Shown: in pieces, positions 1 through 11,425 of the stretch
Numbering within the stretch: the stretch's first letter is position 1
Layout of the letters: the number at the start of each line of letters is the position of its first letter
Assembly: GCA_020536535.1 (NCBI GenBank)
Contig: JAHLWZ010000053.1
Location: 34,842 to 98,841, forward strand
DNA: 64,000 nucleotides
Origin: Pelomyxa schiedti
Taxonomy: Eukaryota > Evosea > Pelobiontida > Pelomyxidae
Direction of reading: 5' to 3'
Program-made: the position numbers and the translations under genes
Notes under the pieces: model-generated
Databases searched by the model: none
Seen by the model: only the letters and a program-made list of their open reading frames with translations
What the model was told of the DNA's origin: nothing

Positions 1-403
1 CCAGCCATTGCTTCACTTGCAAGATCAAGACCCGAAATTTTACAGCTTATCCAGCAGAATCAAGGAGATTTCCTGCGACTTATGGCGGAGTTAGCCCCTG
101 GTCTTGGTGGTGGTCCTGCAACTGGTGGAGGTGGTGAGGGAGCGATGCCAAGGTATGCACCTTGAAGTATTGCTTTACCTCTAAAACTACAATAGATCCA
201 TTCAAGTCACTCCTGAAGAGAAGGCGGCAATTGAGCGGGTAATTTTTCTCTTTTTCACTTCCACTGTACTAACTTGCACCAAGTTGGAGGCTCTTGGCTA
301 CGACCGTGCTACCGTCATGCAAGCGTATTTTGCTTGTGACAAGAATGAGGAGTTGACAGCCAATTGGTTGCTTGAACATGGCCATGACGATGACCAGGAG
401 TGA
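1..403 (+). CDS. RAD23: RAD23 UV-excision/ubiquitin shuttle protein, C-terminal part
   Basis: Three exons of the 3' end are visible, and the start lies outside the window. The first exon encodes part of the XPC-binding domain ([17 protein letters not shown]), followed by a Gly-rich linker. After an intron at about 152-194 comes [10 protein letters not shown], and after a second intron the UBA2 domain with [19 protein letters not shown], ending in an acidic DDDQE tail and TGA at 401-403. This order is the signature of Rad23/HR23, which carries ubiquitinated cargo to the proteasome and stabilises the XPC damage sensor. The N-terminal ubiquitin-like domain and UBA1 are not in the window. The downstream gene is convergent, with a 20-T tract between the two 3' ends. 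Confidence 0.93.
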
Positions 404-529
404 TTCGTCTTTTAATGTTCTTGGACTATTTTTCCCTTTGTCTGTCGCCCACCCCACAAACACGGGAGACACCAAAGAAGTATTTTTGTGAACCCACAAG
501 CGTTTTCAAATAAACTCAATTCTATCATC

Positions 530-549
530 TTTTTTTTTTTTTTTTTTTT
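530..549. repeat. Uninterrupted 20-nt T tract between convergent genes
   Basis: A run of 20 T lies between the RAD23 stop and the stop of the convergent GyrI-like gene. On the minus strand it is an A tract just after a stop codon. It may belong to the 3' processing region, or it may be simple slippage. Confidence 0.9.
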
Positions 550-581
550 GTAAAGGCACAGATAGATGTGTCGGCGTAAAC

Positions 582-1227
582 TCAGCAAATGGGTTCACAG
601 AGGTCGAGGGTGCAACTGTTATTTTCGTGACCCACATAGGCCTCGTAACACGCCCTGGTTGTGTCGGACTTGAGCCCTTGTGCGGCCAGCATATCCATGA
701 ACATGGCCCAGGCGGGTCCAAACTGCTCACAGCCAATGGTGCAGTGTCCCACTGCGTATTTGCCACCAGGCACGATCATCACATTCTTCCCAGCTGACTG
801 GGCTCTTTCTGTGTGTTGGTGAGGATAGGTTTTGATAGTTGATAATCAAACATCGAAGGATTATGTGAATCATCAAAGACAGGACAAAAAGAAAAAAGAT
901 TTGTGAGAGAATAACGACCTGCTTGGGGATCATCAGCACGAGGCAGGCACGAGAACGGAGCTGATCCACGGGGGTGGAGTAGGGGTCGTTGTAATATATT
1001 CCCAGTGTCCTCATTTCGGCCTCAGGCAAACCGAAAAGTGTTTCTCCTGCTCTGACCACCTGCCGTTTCGTTGTTAAGGACAGCTACAAACAAACCAACA
1101 GTGACAGAGGGGAGCTCACCGCGTCGAATTTTAGTCCAATGAGGTTGTAGGCCCCGCAGTGCTCCTCGTAGAGAACTGTCACTGGTGCCCTCTCTTGCAC
1201 GCTCATGCTGATTTGAATATCTGCCAT
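582..1227 (-). CDS. GyrI-like (AraC effector-binding) domain protein
   Basis: Translation starts at the ATG at 1227 (MADIQISMSVQERAP) and continues over about three introns to a stop at 582. Joined exons include VLYEEHCGAYNLIGLKFDA, then VRAGETLFGLPEAEMRTLG, YYNDPYSTPVDQLRSRACL, then PGGKYAVGHCTIGCEQFG and a Trp/Met helix. This is the pattern of the bacterial GyrI-like small-molecule-binding fold: an opening strand with a Y-x-G motif, a central 'P...R...', and a final 'GGKYAV' strand. It has no DNA-binding domain, so it is a stand-alone ligand-binding protein. The ligand and role are unknown. The domain is mainly bacterial, but the introns show the gene is established in a nuclear genome. Confidence 0.75.
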
Positions 1228-1473
1228 GGTGGTTTTGGCTGTGTTTGTTTAATTAAAAGTGATCAGAGGGCGTGCCCTTATAAGGGGCAAAAGAAATCTT
1301 TATTTTTCTGTCTATTTGGGGGGCTTCTCGAAATCGGCTGGGGCTTTGGCAACATCAACATCAGTCTGAAGAATGCCAACCGGTTTTGTGGTCAATTTGT
1401 GTTTGATAAACCTTCTGAGGTTTTGGTCTTCAGGAGAGTTACCAACTCCAGGCTCTGTGGAATTGACTTTCGA

Positions 1474-4400
1474 TCAAAATTCATTACGGAAGAGGACGCT
1501 CTTCCGTTTGTGGCGAAGCGCTAGGCGGCACAGCAACAAAACGGATGTAGCCGTCAGCGTGTGTAGAACGACGGCGGCGAGGAGGATCCAAAACGCTGGC
1601 TCTGGTGTGGCTGTAATACTTGCGCACACGTCCTCGTGGTTGAGTGCGGCATCAAAGTATTTCTCCAGCACTGCATTGACCGAAGCGCACTTTGTTGTGG
1701 TGAGAAGTTGAGAAAACTGCTTGAGCTGAAGGAAAAACCCAACAAGTACCGCTGTGAAAACCTGATAAAGGTCAGCGTAAAATATGCGTAAATGGCATAC
1801 GTCGACGGCAGACCAGGCGTATAAACTCTCGCTAAGGCACATTAAAATCTCTTGGTGATAGAGTTTGACAGGTAGAACCCAGAGCAACAGAATGGAAAGT
1901 ATGCTGCAAAGTGGAAGAGCAATGACAGTAAGAGTAAAAACCACGATTGTAATGAGTGTGCGGAAGCTGAGTGAACTTGACTTCAAAATGCATTGTGGTA
2001 CTTGAATTAACGAGAAAGGTCTTGATGAAGGTGAGTTGAGTGCATTGAGGACCCATCCGGCAGCACCGCCTATCTGAAACCCAAATGCTAGTTCCTTCAA
2101 AGAAAACGCAAGGAGAAGTACAGATAAAATGAGACATATTGCCACCGTTGATGCTGCTACTACCCTCAAAGAGTAGTGCCGTATCCTTGCCAGGGCCGAG
2201 AGGCACAAGGGAGTGCTAGGCGCGGGTCTAGTTATAGATTGAACTCTACACCTCATTTCTTGATAATTTGAGTAGTGATGCGCAGCAACAATGGAATGTG
2301 TAATAATCAAGCATAGTACTGTTCCAAGTAGAAAGCACGTCAAACCATACAGGGGCTCCACGTGCAGAGTCCCATTTAAGGGTGCCTCCACTGAATTTTG
2401 TTGTGGCGGAATATCCAATGATGTATCAAATGCTATTGCCATGAGCATCAGCACAAAGAAGGCAGTAAGGGACCACTTCCCAAACATATCTAAGGGATAT
2501 TAAAAACTAACCGGCTAAATGGAGACGATACTGATAAGAATAAGAATGACCTCCCGCTTCTTGATTGAAAGATATGTAAGCGGGACAGTCCACACAAGTA
2601 GTAGAGCTGCCAGTTTGAGGTATGGCCATACACCTGTTAGAAACACAAGAATGACTGCCAGAGCCCTTACACCTGCTTCCCAAATGATCTTTATGCATTA
2701 GTGAAGATTCACAGTATTGTACTTACATCGAGACATCCTGAAATATTGAAGATGAATATAGGCGGTAGTTGAACAGTCCGCTTTGCGCCAGTGGTGACAG
2801 AGAGGTAAACCCCACTAGAGCCAGTTGTGTTGGAGGACACAAGTAGAACGAAATCTGCAAGTATCAACATGGGTACTGAGTAACGCACTGCAATATGTAT
2901 GAATCTGTTCCACATCAAGCACTCAGAAACATGCTTTCTTTGTTTCTCCTCGACTGAATTCGCTGATAACTTGCTCCTGTGAGCATGACAAAACCAGCTG
3001 ATCAATACAACTACCCAAAACGAGCTTGCTGCTGCAATGAGGGCAGAGTATGTTGCTATCTTATTTGCAGTTTCCAGTGGTTTCCTGAAATCCTTTACAG
3101 ATGGGCATGTTGAATTGGACAGCAGCAACAGAAGGAAGGTGTTGAAATTGTTTTTAAGAGGAGTCATCACAACTTCATTGAGGACAGGAGTAAACGTTGC
3201 TGAGAATGCCTTGTTGAATAGTACCAAGACACTATTGAGGACGTCATTGAGATCAAGCTCTAGCATATCAGCCTCCGCCTTGGTGTCTATCCTAAGGCTT
3301 GTGTTGCCCAGTCTAAGTAAGAGATCCATCATTTTTGAAGTATTTCCTTCAAACAGGGATAATAAACATTCCAGATTGTAGCACTGTGCTTTTGTATAAT
3401 TGAAAGATCGTTGCGGAAAGAACGCCATCTGTAGTGTGGAATACAGACCGAAGTCTGTGAGTAGAACAGTGAAAGTTAGATCTTCATGTAGCTCATATAA
3501 ATCATGCAACTGTGGCGAGACCAGCGATATATCAAACTGAAGAGTTATATTGGCACCGAAGTTGTCCAGAAGCGGTGTGGATAGAAGTGTAGCCGGATCG
3601 ATTGGTATCAGGAATTCAAACTCCTCCCAAGACGTAAGTCCAAAAAGGCTGATTCTGGTAATATTAAAGGATAAACCGAGTACTTCCCCAAGTGAAATAT
3701 TTTTACAAAAAGCAGTCTCTCTGGAAATACTTCCTAGATTATGGTAAATGGTGGATTCGGCTTCATTTCAAATCTTACCTGTGTTGTTTGTTACATCTTT
3801 CATAATCTTATTGACTCCAGCTATGCCTTCAATACCCACCAGATCATTTAACAGATAGGTCGCAGCCGATACTGCAGAACAGTTCTGTAAATTCTGTGCC
3901 CCTGGCCGGATCAGTGGCAAAATGGGTGGAAATTGCGGGCCAATAACCATGTGATATGTTCTTTGATACACATAGGAAATGGCCTGTGTGCCCCAAAAGT
4001 TGATTTGGGCTGAAAATTCTTTACAAATTGCAGAAGCGAGAAGAGATTCAATGTCATAGTTGGCAAGAAGTATACTGGGGCGGTCAATATCGACATGGGA
4101 ATGATGATTCACGATGTTTGGGGAACTAGAAAATTGGAGGTGGATATCTGCATGACAATAAGAAGTATTCAAAGCCGTAGGCAATCCGGAGATGGAATCG
4201 AATTCTATAAGAGATATGCCAACAGACATGGAAGAATTCTCTAACGTGCTCAGTACGCTTCCCCCTCGTTCCGTTTGGCGGCGGTTTTTAATATGGCGAG
4301 ACCACCACTCTGCTGTGCAAGTAGCTCCAATTCCAATGGCATCAATGTTGATCCCATTTTCTACGTTCACCGGCACAACAGCATCCATAGAGAAACCAGT

Positions 4401-4601
4401 GCACACAATCGATGTGACATTGACAAATACTTCATGTTGCACTCCAGGCGTGCTGAAGTTGAAGTGAAGACTCAGATCCGAAGGTGCAATCTCCAAATTC
4501 TCCAGAAAGCATCTCAGATCGCATCCCTCTCCCTTTATTAGCCAACACAAGGAAAACAGCCACAACGTCAGTCTCACATAGTTTCCAACCAGCACACCCA
4601 T
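1474..4601 (-). CDS. Large PqiA-like multi-pass membrane protein
   Basis: I chose the ATG at 4601 because it opens a signal peptide (MGVLVGNYVRLTLWLFSLCW). An upstream in-frame extension looks non-coding. A long ectodomain rich in N-x-S/T sites follows. After introns near 3781-3735 and 2724-2683 comes the PqiA core: IWEAGVRALAVILVFLTGVW, PYLKLAALLLVW, LSIKKREVILILI and, across a further 47-nt intron, FGKWSLTAFFVLMLMAIAF. The last part holds about five more membrane segments. These W-P-Y-x-K and GKWS motifs are typical of PqiA-type domains, which in bacteria sit in envelope lipid-transport systems. Similar long proteins are known in some eukaryotic protists. The function here is unknown. Confidence 0.8.
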
Positions 4602-4841
4602 CTTCTTTCTTAATTTATATCTCTCTGTCCTGGGCCACCCATTCCGCAAACCGCGGCAAGATACACCACTCCCCTGCCAAAGTGTCAAACAATCTTTTAT
4701 CCTCAAACTTTTAAAGACACATAACACAAGAAATTCTTCTCTATTAGAAAACACAAAGGCCTTCGATCCACCCATTAATATAATAGGTGGATAAGTGTGA
4801 GTTCTGGGCTTGTTTGACGTGATGAGTGGCACGCCACGAGC

Positions 4842-6256
4842 TCAGAATGATAAGGAATCCAAGTCTAGGCCACTAGCCATGGCACTGAGGTCCAGACCCG
4901 TGGTTATGATTGGTTCCCCTTGATCGGGTGCATCACAGAGTTGTGACTGAAGAAGAGCTGCAAGCTGGGCATTTACCTCGGTTTTTTCTTGCTGAAGTGT
5001 GGCATTTGTGGTACGGAGCGTGGCCATCTCGGCTTGTAGGCCTATTATTCAATGTTACATCATCACCCTTTAAACCACATAACACTGCACTGGGGGGGGA
5101 GTCATACTTTTAATTGTTTCACTATCATGCTTTCTCTGTTCCTTGTGCTGAGGGACAACATAAGTATAACTACCGACTTACTATCAGAAAAAACTACCTG
5201 ACGTAATTCTTGTGCCAAAGCTTGACACTTTTGTTGCAATACAGCCATCCCTTGAGTGCTGTTGTTTCTCAATTCTGCCGCGGTAGTTTCAGCCTAGTGC
5301 AATGTTAGTGAATGTGAGTACCACTTTGACATAGTTACAACATGCGCTATTTGTTCTTTCAAAACCCTAATTTCCTCTTTGGCTTTCTCGACTTCCTCCA
5401 ACTGAAAAGGAATTAAAAGGACTCAGGGTGCGCAGTTGGGTACCAATAGAGTTGGAGAATTATGTCTATGGTGCTTATGCTGCATGGTAAGTGTAAGTAC
5501 TCGGAGCGATTTTGTGTACATAAGGTCAAGGGAAAGGTACCCTATCTCCATTAATTTGATCAGCTGAGGTTCTTTCCGCAGATGATTTTTCTGAGCGGTG
5601 ATGGTGCTTGTGGTGTGATCTGTGACTCCCCCCTGGCTGTGGAGATGTCGATTGAAGATACTCATCAACAATCAACGCGAGTTCCTCATAACTGCCACAC
5701 TGCAGGGCCACTATTGGCGGTGTCTGGTGTGCCAATGCAACATAAGGGTGCGAGAATGGAAAAGGAACAAGAAAACTCACGGTTGTAGGGAACGGTGGAT
5801 GGTCCGCGCCAGCTTTCGCAACGGCGTCGGGTGGGGCTTGGTCCCCAATCCTTAGGAAGAGCCAGGTGTTTGTTGGTTAAGGTTTTTTTTTTTTTTTTTT
5901 GGGAGGAGGTTTAGACTAGGTCAGAGAGGGCAAACCAAGTCACAAAAAAGAACATGCGGTTCCCCTTCTTCGACGCATGGAAAAAGCACATCAGGACTTC
6001 ATTAGGGGACAAATTGGGAATCATGGACTGCAGCCCGCCACGGCCACTGTCCAGCACAACATATTTCCCAAGCGACTGAGCTCTCATTATAACCCTAACC
6101 AAATGCACAAATGTAAGCACCACGAATCAAAAGGGTAAGTAAAAAAAAAAAAAAAAGTATTGTGGAGACGCGCAGGAGATCTCTCAGCCACGTCATCACG
6201 CAAACGTACCAGTCGTATTTTAGCGACACCACCGCTGCCATGGCAGTATCCGCCAT
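4842..6256 (-). CDS. Coactosin-type ADF-homology protein with C-terminal coiled coil
   Basis: The exons join in phase from the ATG at 6256. SLKYDW is spliced to VIMRAQSLGKYVVLDSGRGG, then LQSMIPNLSPNEVLMC and RMFFFVTW. That exon is spliced across an intron holding an 18-nt tract to IGDQAPPDAVAKAG, then to TPPIVALQCGSYEELALIV. The K-Y-D, SGRGG, F-F-V-T-W-I-G and S-Y-E-E-L pattern matches coactosin-like ADF-H domains, which bind F-actin. After it come a His/Ser-rich stretch and three Glu/Leu-rich coiled-coil exons (LEEVEKAKEEIRVLKEQIA, MATLRTTNATLQQEKTEV), with the stop at 4842. The exon ending in VTW would read into a stop after ten codons if unspliced, so splicing there is essential. Its donor (GTTTGC) is weak, which is the main doubt. 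Confidence 0.65.
5883..5900. repeat. 18-nt T tract inside an inferred intron
   Basis: A homopolymer of 18 T (A on the coding strand) lies within the intron that joins the two halves of the coactosin-like ADF-H domain. A similar A run (T on the coding strand) lies near 6140-6156 in the preceding intron. Confidence 0.85.
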
Positions 6257-6484
6257 CACCCCGTTATGGCCACCGGTGTTGTCCTTGCTTTTTGTTTTCG
6301 TTCTTTTCGGAAACCGAGAAGTTCGATGAAACCTGGAAAGGAACGGCCTCTGCTCGTGACAATTTATCGCACACTGTTCTCCGGAGTGAGGAGCTTTTAT
6401 TGTGCTCCGCAGCACGTTCTTTTTCATAAAATTTGTGGCAAGTTTTTACAACATAAGTACAGGGTCATGTCCTTGTGGCTTGGG

Positions 6485-7541
6485 TCACAGAGTCCAGGGT
6501 ATCAAGTCATTGACAGAGAAGGTGTGTATGTTTTGGGGTTTCCATATTTCTACGGTGACGGCGTTTGGCTGTGTCTCCCACCTTGTATCTTTGATTGCAA
6601 CAGCTTCCATGACATCTTTCCCGCAAACGGCGTGTGGCTGGTCATACACTGTGTGCTTCCGCTCGGTAAACTCACTTCTCAAGTCAATCATGTAGCCTTT
6701 CTCCCAGAACTCCGTCAAGAGTAGTAGCACCAGTGTGGATGGTGGCATCTTTTGGCTGCTGGTTAGGGAGTAATTGTCGTCTGTATTTGTATTGCTGTGC
6801 CGGTGATGCAAGGGAATCCTCAACATTGCATAAGAGTCTACTGGCACATAGGCAAAGTCATTCAAGTCACTCAAAACAGCTGACTTGGCGGAATGCCAAG
6901 ACGTGGGGTTACATAAATGAGCAAGTGGGACTCCAATTGCTGAAACAAGCTCTCCTAGTGATTTTGACTTGACCTATTCAAAAAAATTGTGAGAAAAAAA
7001 AGGACAAAAGGCTGAGTTAACCAGCTCCCGCGCTGAGAGAGTAACATGCAACTTATCCAGTGGTGAGAATAGGGTGATGTTGTCCATTGCTGTGGTGCCA
7101 AAAGATGTAAAAATTGAAACATTTTCACTGTGGTACCTTGAAAAGTAGGTTATCAAAGGAATTGGAAAAAGAAATTTACTCGTGATGGTTGTGTGTGAAA
7201 CTATAGTGAAAGTTGGTGTGGAACTTGAACTGGGCACAATGGGTTCTCCAATTTGAGGATGTATTGTACAGTGCCATTTGAAGTGGGTGCGACGAACCCA
7301 TCTTTATGCCAAGCACGTAGGAACTTGAACTAATTCTTACCTGCATGCAAGGAAGAATTAATGGCAGTTGAAAGAAGCGGATGGTTACATAAAAACTCCT
7401 TGTGGAATCTTCAGCGGTAATCGACATGTTGGAAGTTACTCGTTGTTTGATGTTCCAGAAGTCGGGAATAACCCCTGCTGACAGACAAATTACAGGCGCC
7501 TCTGCACTGCTGGCCATGGGTCTCTTTAATTCAATCTTCAT
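6485..7541 (-). CDS. Hypothetical protein, four exons
   Basis: A gene model can be read from the ATG at 7541 (MKIELKRPMASSAEAPVICL) through introns near 7340-7302, 7189-7147 and 7030-6983 to a stop at 6485, giving about 290 residues. All three junctions keep frame with GT-AG ends. The second half includes LGELVSAIGVPLAHLCNPTS, a Leu-rich TLVLLLLTEFWEKGYMIDL and a C-terminal WKPQNIHTFSVNDL. I see no signal peptide and no catalytic motif, and I do not recognise the family. The in-frame splicing supports a real gene; the function is unknown. Confidence 0.55.
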
Positions 7542-7660
7542 TTAGTGAGAACTTAAGCAAAAACAGTGGTAAGTAGTCGCCAATATTTACAGGGAATTCT
7601 TTCTTGTAAAACGGAAAATCCGGCGCAACATGAACTTTACCGATCATTTGAGGTTCGGAG

Positions 7661-8571
7661 CTAAGGTCTTCTTCTACCAGCTACAGGTTCGGAACCCAAA
7701 AGTACATTTAAAGATGGGTAGAATTGTAGGAATACAAACTCCAATTGTGAGAGGACCAAGGTTCCCCCGTACAACAAACCTATGGTTCCTGTTTTGCAAA
7801 AAAAAAAAAAAGAAGTGAGAATAAAAAACCAGACGGTGCAACGAACCAAGTGGGGTCACCCATGCATTCACAAGATGGAGTTTTGTGTATCTCCACGACT
7901 CCGGGAAATTGAATAGTACATGTTACGTCCATTAATACAGAGGTCGGCCGAGAGGGAAGAGACCGCGCACTGTGAGCGTATACCTCGTACATCACGCGAA
8001 CAGTGCTGTGCCCACCAATTCGCACGGACGTGGTCGGATGCAGCGACGTCGAGCTGCGCTGCGACGCTTTGTTGCGACCAATCGCACTAGCCTCGGTCTT
8101 GGCAACGGCCGTCGCCTTGGCCACACTTTGCGGAGGCAGCGACAGCGCCCGCACGAGCGCGCCGGGGCCAGTGTCGTCCGCCGCCGCCACCGCCGGCGAG
8201 GCCGGCCTCGTCACAACGTCCTCGCCTGCGCCGTTGTCCGGCGGCTCCGGGCCCTTGGCTCCCGTGGGCCTGGTGGCGTCGCCGCTGTTTGCAGCAGGGG
8301 CCCCGGGGCCGCCGCTCGACGTGGGTGCACTGGCGCAAGAGGGGGAAACAGCCTTGCAGCTCGTCTCGGCCCAGCGCCGTAGGTGGGGCGTCGAATACTC
8401 CCCTTTCACGGTCTTGTGCCGCGGCGGTCTGGTTTGCACCCCTGTGGTCTCCGCGTTGTGGTGGTGTTTGTTCGGCGCAGGACCGTCTCTGCCGGTGTGA
8501 TGATGCCTGGTTATGGGCTTTGAAACAATGCTCGCATTCTTGACTACGACCACAGAAGACCCGCACCCCAT
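7661..8571 (-). CDS. Hypothetical protein with N-myristoylation motif MGCGSS
   Basis: The ATG at 8571 gives MGCGSSVVVVKNAS. Gly2 with Ser6 is a typical N-myristoylation signal and Cys3 is a likely palmitoylation site, so membrane anchoring is probable. A long GC-rich, Ala/Pro/Thr-rich low-complexity region follows, then an ordered stretch (TSVRIGGHSTVRVMYEVYAH, VLMDVTCTIQFPGVVEIH). A single intron with a T-rich 3' end, at about 7840-7802, joins WFVAPS to GTIGLLYGGTLVLSQLEFV and ends in an Arg-rich tail at 7661. I do not recognise the family. The GC content is clearly higher than in the neighbouring genes. Confidence 0.6.
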
Positions 8572-8733
8572 CCAAGACGTGAGTATTATTTGCTGGTTGT
8601 TGTTTGCTGTGGTTGATCGGTTTTTTAAAGGAAATCTCTTTCCATCGGTAACTAATCCCGGGCAAACGAATCGGTTTTCGCTAAGACAGAAGTGTGTTGT
8701 TGATCAACCACCAATTCCCAATGGAGTCAAACG

Positions 8734-11425
8734 TCAAGGTAGGGAATTAGTGGAAGTACCAGGAGGAACAACAGGAGCAAGGGTCACCATAGTGGTATTG
8801 AACGTGGGTCCGCCACCCAGTGTCTGTGGTATTGGGCTGGTAAGTACGTTTTGCAGAGTGCCGCAGGTGCCGCGGGCCTCCTTTGGGCACCATACAACAC
8901 CTGGGGGCATGGTGTCTGTTACGCGTGTGGTGAGTGTCACACTGCCCTGGTCATTCTGGAGTGTGCAGGAGCTGCCGTTGGCAATGTGGAGGCGCTCGGC
9001 GTCTCTTGGGTTGATGTCTGAATATTAGGCGAGCGGAGTGGGTGGTTTAGGGTGAATTTGGGAGGGAAGGGGACTTACAAACTGTGGGGGGAATTGGCCC
9101 GTATACGTGCTGGAATTGACTGTGAGTGTACTGTGGAACGGCACTGTTCAGCATAACGAATGTGTTGGAGTTACGAGATGGAATAGGAAGTTGGACAGGC
9201 ACTGGGCTTATCCCGGCAGCCGCAGCCCGTTGTGAGCTGAACTCGATTTTTCCAGTTGGAGTAGGGTAGTGATTTTTTGGTAGGCACTGTAGGGAAATGA
9301 ATGCGCCATCAAAGAATGTAATAGGAAGGAAACTGTACCTTCAAAGAAACTGTCTCACCATTAAAAAACCGTTCCATGTCTGCTGGAGATAGGGAATCTT
9401 TCATAGCAATTCTCATGGCCGCGCGAGGATCTTCAGTGATGCATTCATCAGTAATCCCTAGTCTAGATGCAATTTCTCGCATCAGCTGCACACAGGTTTT
9501 AAAAAAGATCAGATAGGAAAAAAAGGACTCACCCAGAGCTCATCACGAGATTCGGATAGTGGTCTGGCAATAGGCAGATTTAAACGAACGTAATTGTGAG
9601 TCCATGGAAGTACAACTTCTTCTTTCTCCAGAAATGAGGAAGCTGGCAAAACAACATTTGCGAATTGCGCCGATTCCGTCCAGCAAGTATCATGAACAAC
9701 CACAAATACATCACTTCGTTTCAGCTTGTATTATTTCGGGTAAGCTAGCTGGTAATTGACATTGAAGAGATACTCCTAAATGCACAGACTTCAAATCCGG
9801 AAGTGTTACTGCTGGATTCATATCTAAGTTAAATCAGTATCCCTTTTGGAAACCACTTAAACAGACTGAAGATAAAAATGAACTTAAATTCGCCTTTGCT
9901 CATAGCTTGACCAATACTTATCAAGCTGGTGACTTTAGAAGGCCCTTTCGTACCTCTCGTTGTTAAATAATCTCCGTCCACAGGGTAGGCAGATCCGTTC
10001 CTGTGCATCACTGTGAACACTTAGACTAACCATGTGATAGGAGGTGTACGAATAAAAGAATCCACGGTGCAAGCCAAGAAGTGCTGGGATAAGAGACACA
10101 GCTCTTGAAGCCTCAGCTCCATAGAAAGATTTCTGAAATCCCAGACCAATCATGGAGGCACTTGGTTTAAGTGACGCATATCTATGACAGTTAGGCACGG
10201 CAAACCGCTTGTAAGCACACAATTTTCCAAGACTTTCAATATCTGTCAATGGGATTCCTGTAAGTGAGCTTACGCGGTCTAGATCCCACTGCATAATCAT
10301 TTCTTTGTACTCAGTAAAGCCAGTAGTGAACTCCGTTATAAATTCGTTATCTTTTGAGTTGCTTTTGAGTTTGAATAAGGTTGTCTGGAAGGCACACCAA
10401 TCATATTGTTCTTGATAAGGAAATGCGCAATACCCAGAGCAAGCGCAGTATCAGTCCCCACTGCAGGGTGAAGCCAAATGTCAGAGCCAGAAGCTGTCTC
10501 ACTTTTTCTGCAATCAATGGTAACTATTATAGTACCATTTCGTTGTGCCTTGAAGAAAGGACCGAAGAAAGATATAAGATATTTAAGAACATCACACAAC
10601 GAAATGGTTGCCTACCTGTTTGGCAAGTGCCCATGCGTGAATGAAACTCACAGCTGGATTAAATCCCCAGAAAACGATTAATTTTTGATGAAGTAATTCT
10701 TCTGGCTTTGTTGGAATGGTAAATGCCCTGCAAACGAAGTTTGCACACCTGCACGCCGTACTGGAGGCCATAGTGGTATTTTATCGCCGTAGCACCGGAC
10801 ATACTGCACAAGGTGTAGTCAGTCTAAAGGTTCATTGGTAAGAGATATGATGTCTGTAGAACGATACAGCTGCAGAGCCAATAGTATTCCACAATCTAAG
10901 AGCTATCATGGAAGTATATGCCCCTGCATTTCCAGCAAAGTCCTGATAACAGTTAAAATAAACGGGTCTACTGTTCAACATGCAAGGGAAGGGAGGCGAA
11001 CCAAATGCAAAACCGATTCAGGTCCATATGTCTCAATGGTCTTCTGCATGACAGAACACACTTTATCCAGGGCGTTCTGCCAGGAGCAGCGAGCGAGGGG
11101 TTCGTCCTTACTCTCCCGCATGTGAGGAAATCCAACCCTATTAGTAATGCGATTTTTGTGGTCCATTGACCCCCTAGCACACAAAAAGCCCTGCATCGTT
11201 GTTACACGGAAGGGAAAAAGAAGAAAAAAAAACCGTACTCTTGTTACGGGGTGATCTGGGTCGCCCTTCAAAGGGGCCAAAAGAACGTCGTCCGGTGCAT
11301 CCTCAACAGGCAAAGTAGCAATTGACGTGCAAGTGTCGTAGCAATCTACGAGGGAAAAACCGCAACTAAACGCCACATAATCAAAGATAAAGACAGTTAC
11401 CCCGTGCACACGCAATGCGCCTCAT
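8734..11425 (-). CDS. Molybdopterin (bis-MGD type) oxidoreductase, DMSO reductase family
   Basis: The ATG at 11425 gives MRRIACARD, spliced to CYDTCTSIATLPVEDAPD and GDPDHPVTR, then GFLCARGSMDHKNRI. The Cys spacing (C-x3-C-x3-C ... C) is that of the N-terminal 4Fe-4S domain of bacterial BisC/formate-dehydrogenase-like enzymes. Later exons give LDFAGNAGAYTSMIALRLWN, LIVFWGFNPAVSFIHAWALA, IIVTIDCRKSETASGSDIW, VGTDTALALGIAHFLI, NVVLPASSFLEKEEVVLP, PTPTGKIEFSSQRAAAAGI and a C-terminal MGD-binding domain (VTDTMPPGVVWCPKEARG) with TGA at 8734. There are about ten introns, so it is not bacterial contamination. The substrate cannot be told from sequence. This family normally needs the bis-MGD cofactor, which is made in prokaryotes. 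Confidence 0.87.

Noticed and set aside
1159-1524. Plus ORF of 121 codons
   Set aside because: It overlaps the first exon of the GyrI-like gene and the last codons of the PqiA-like gene in antisense and shows no motif.
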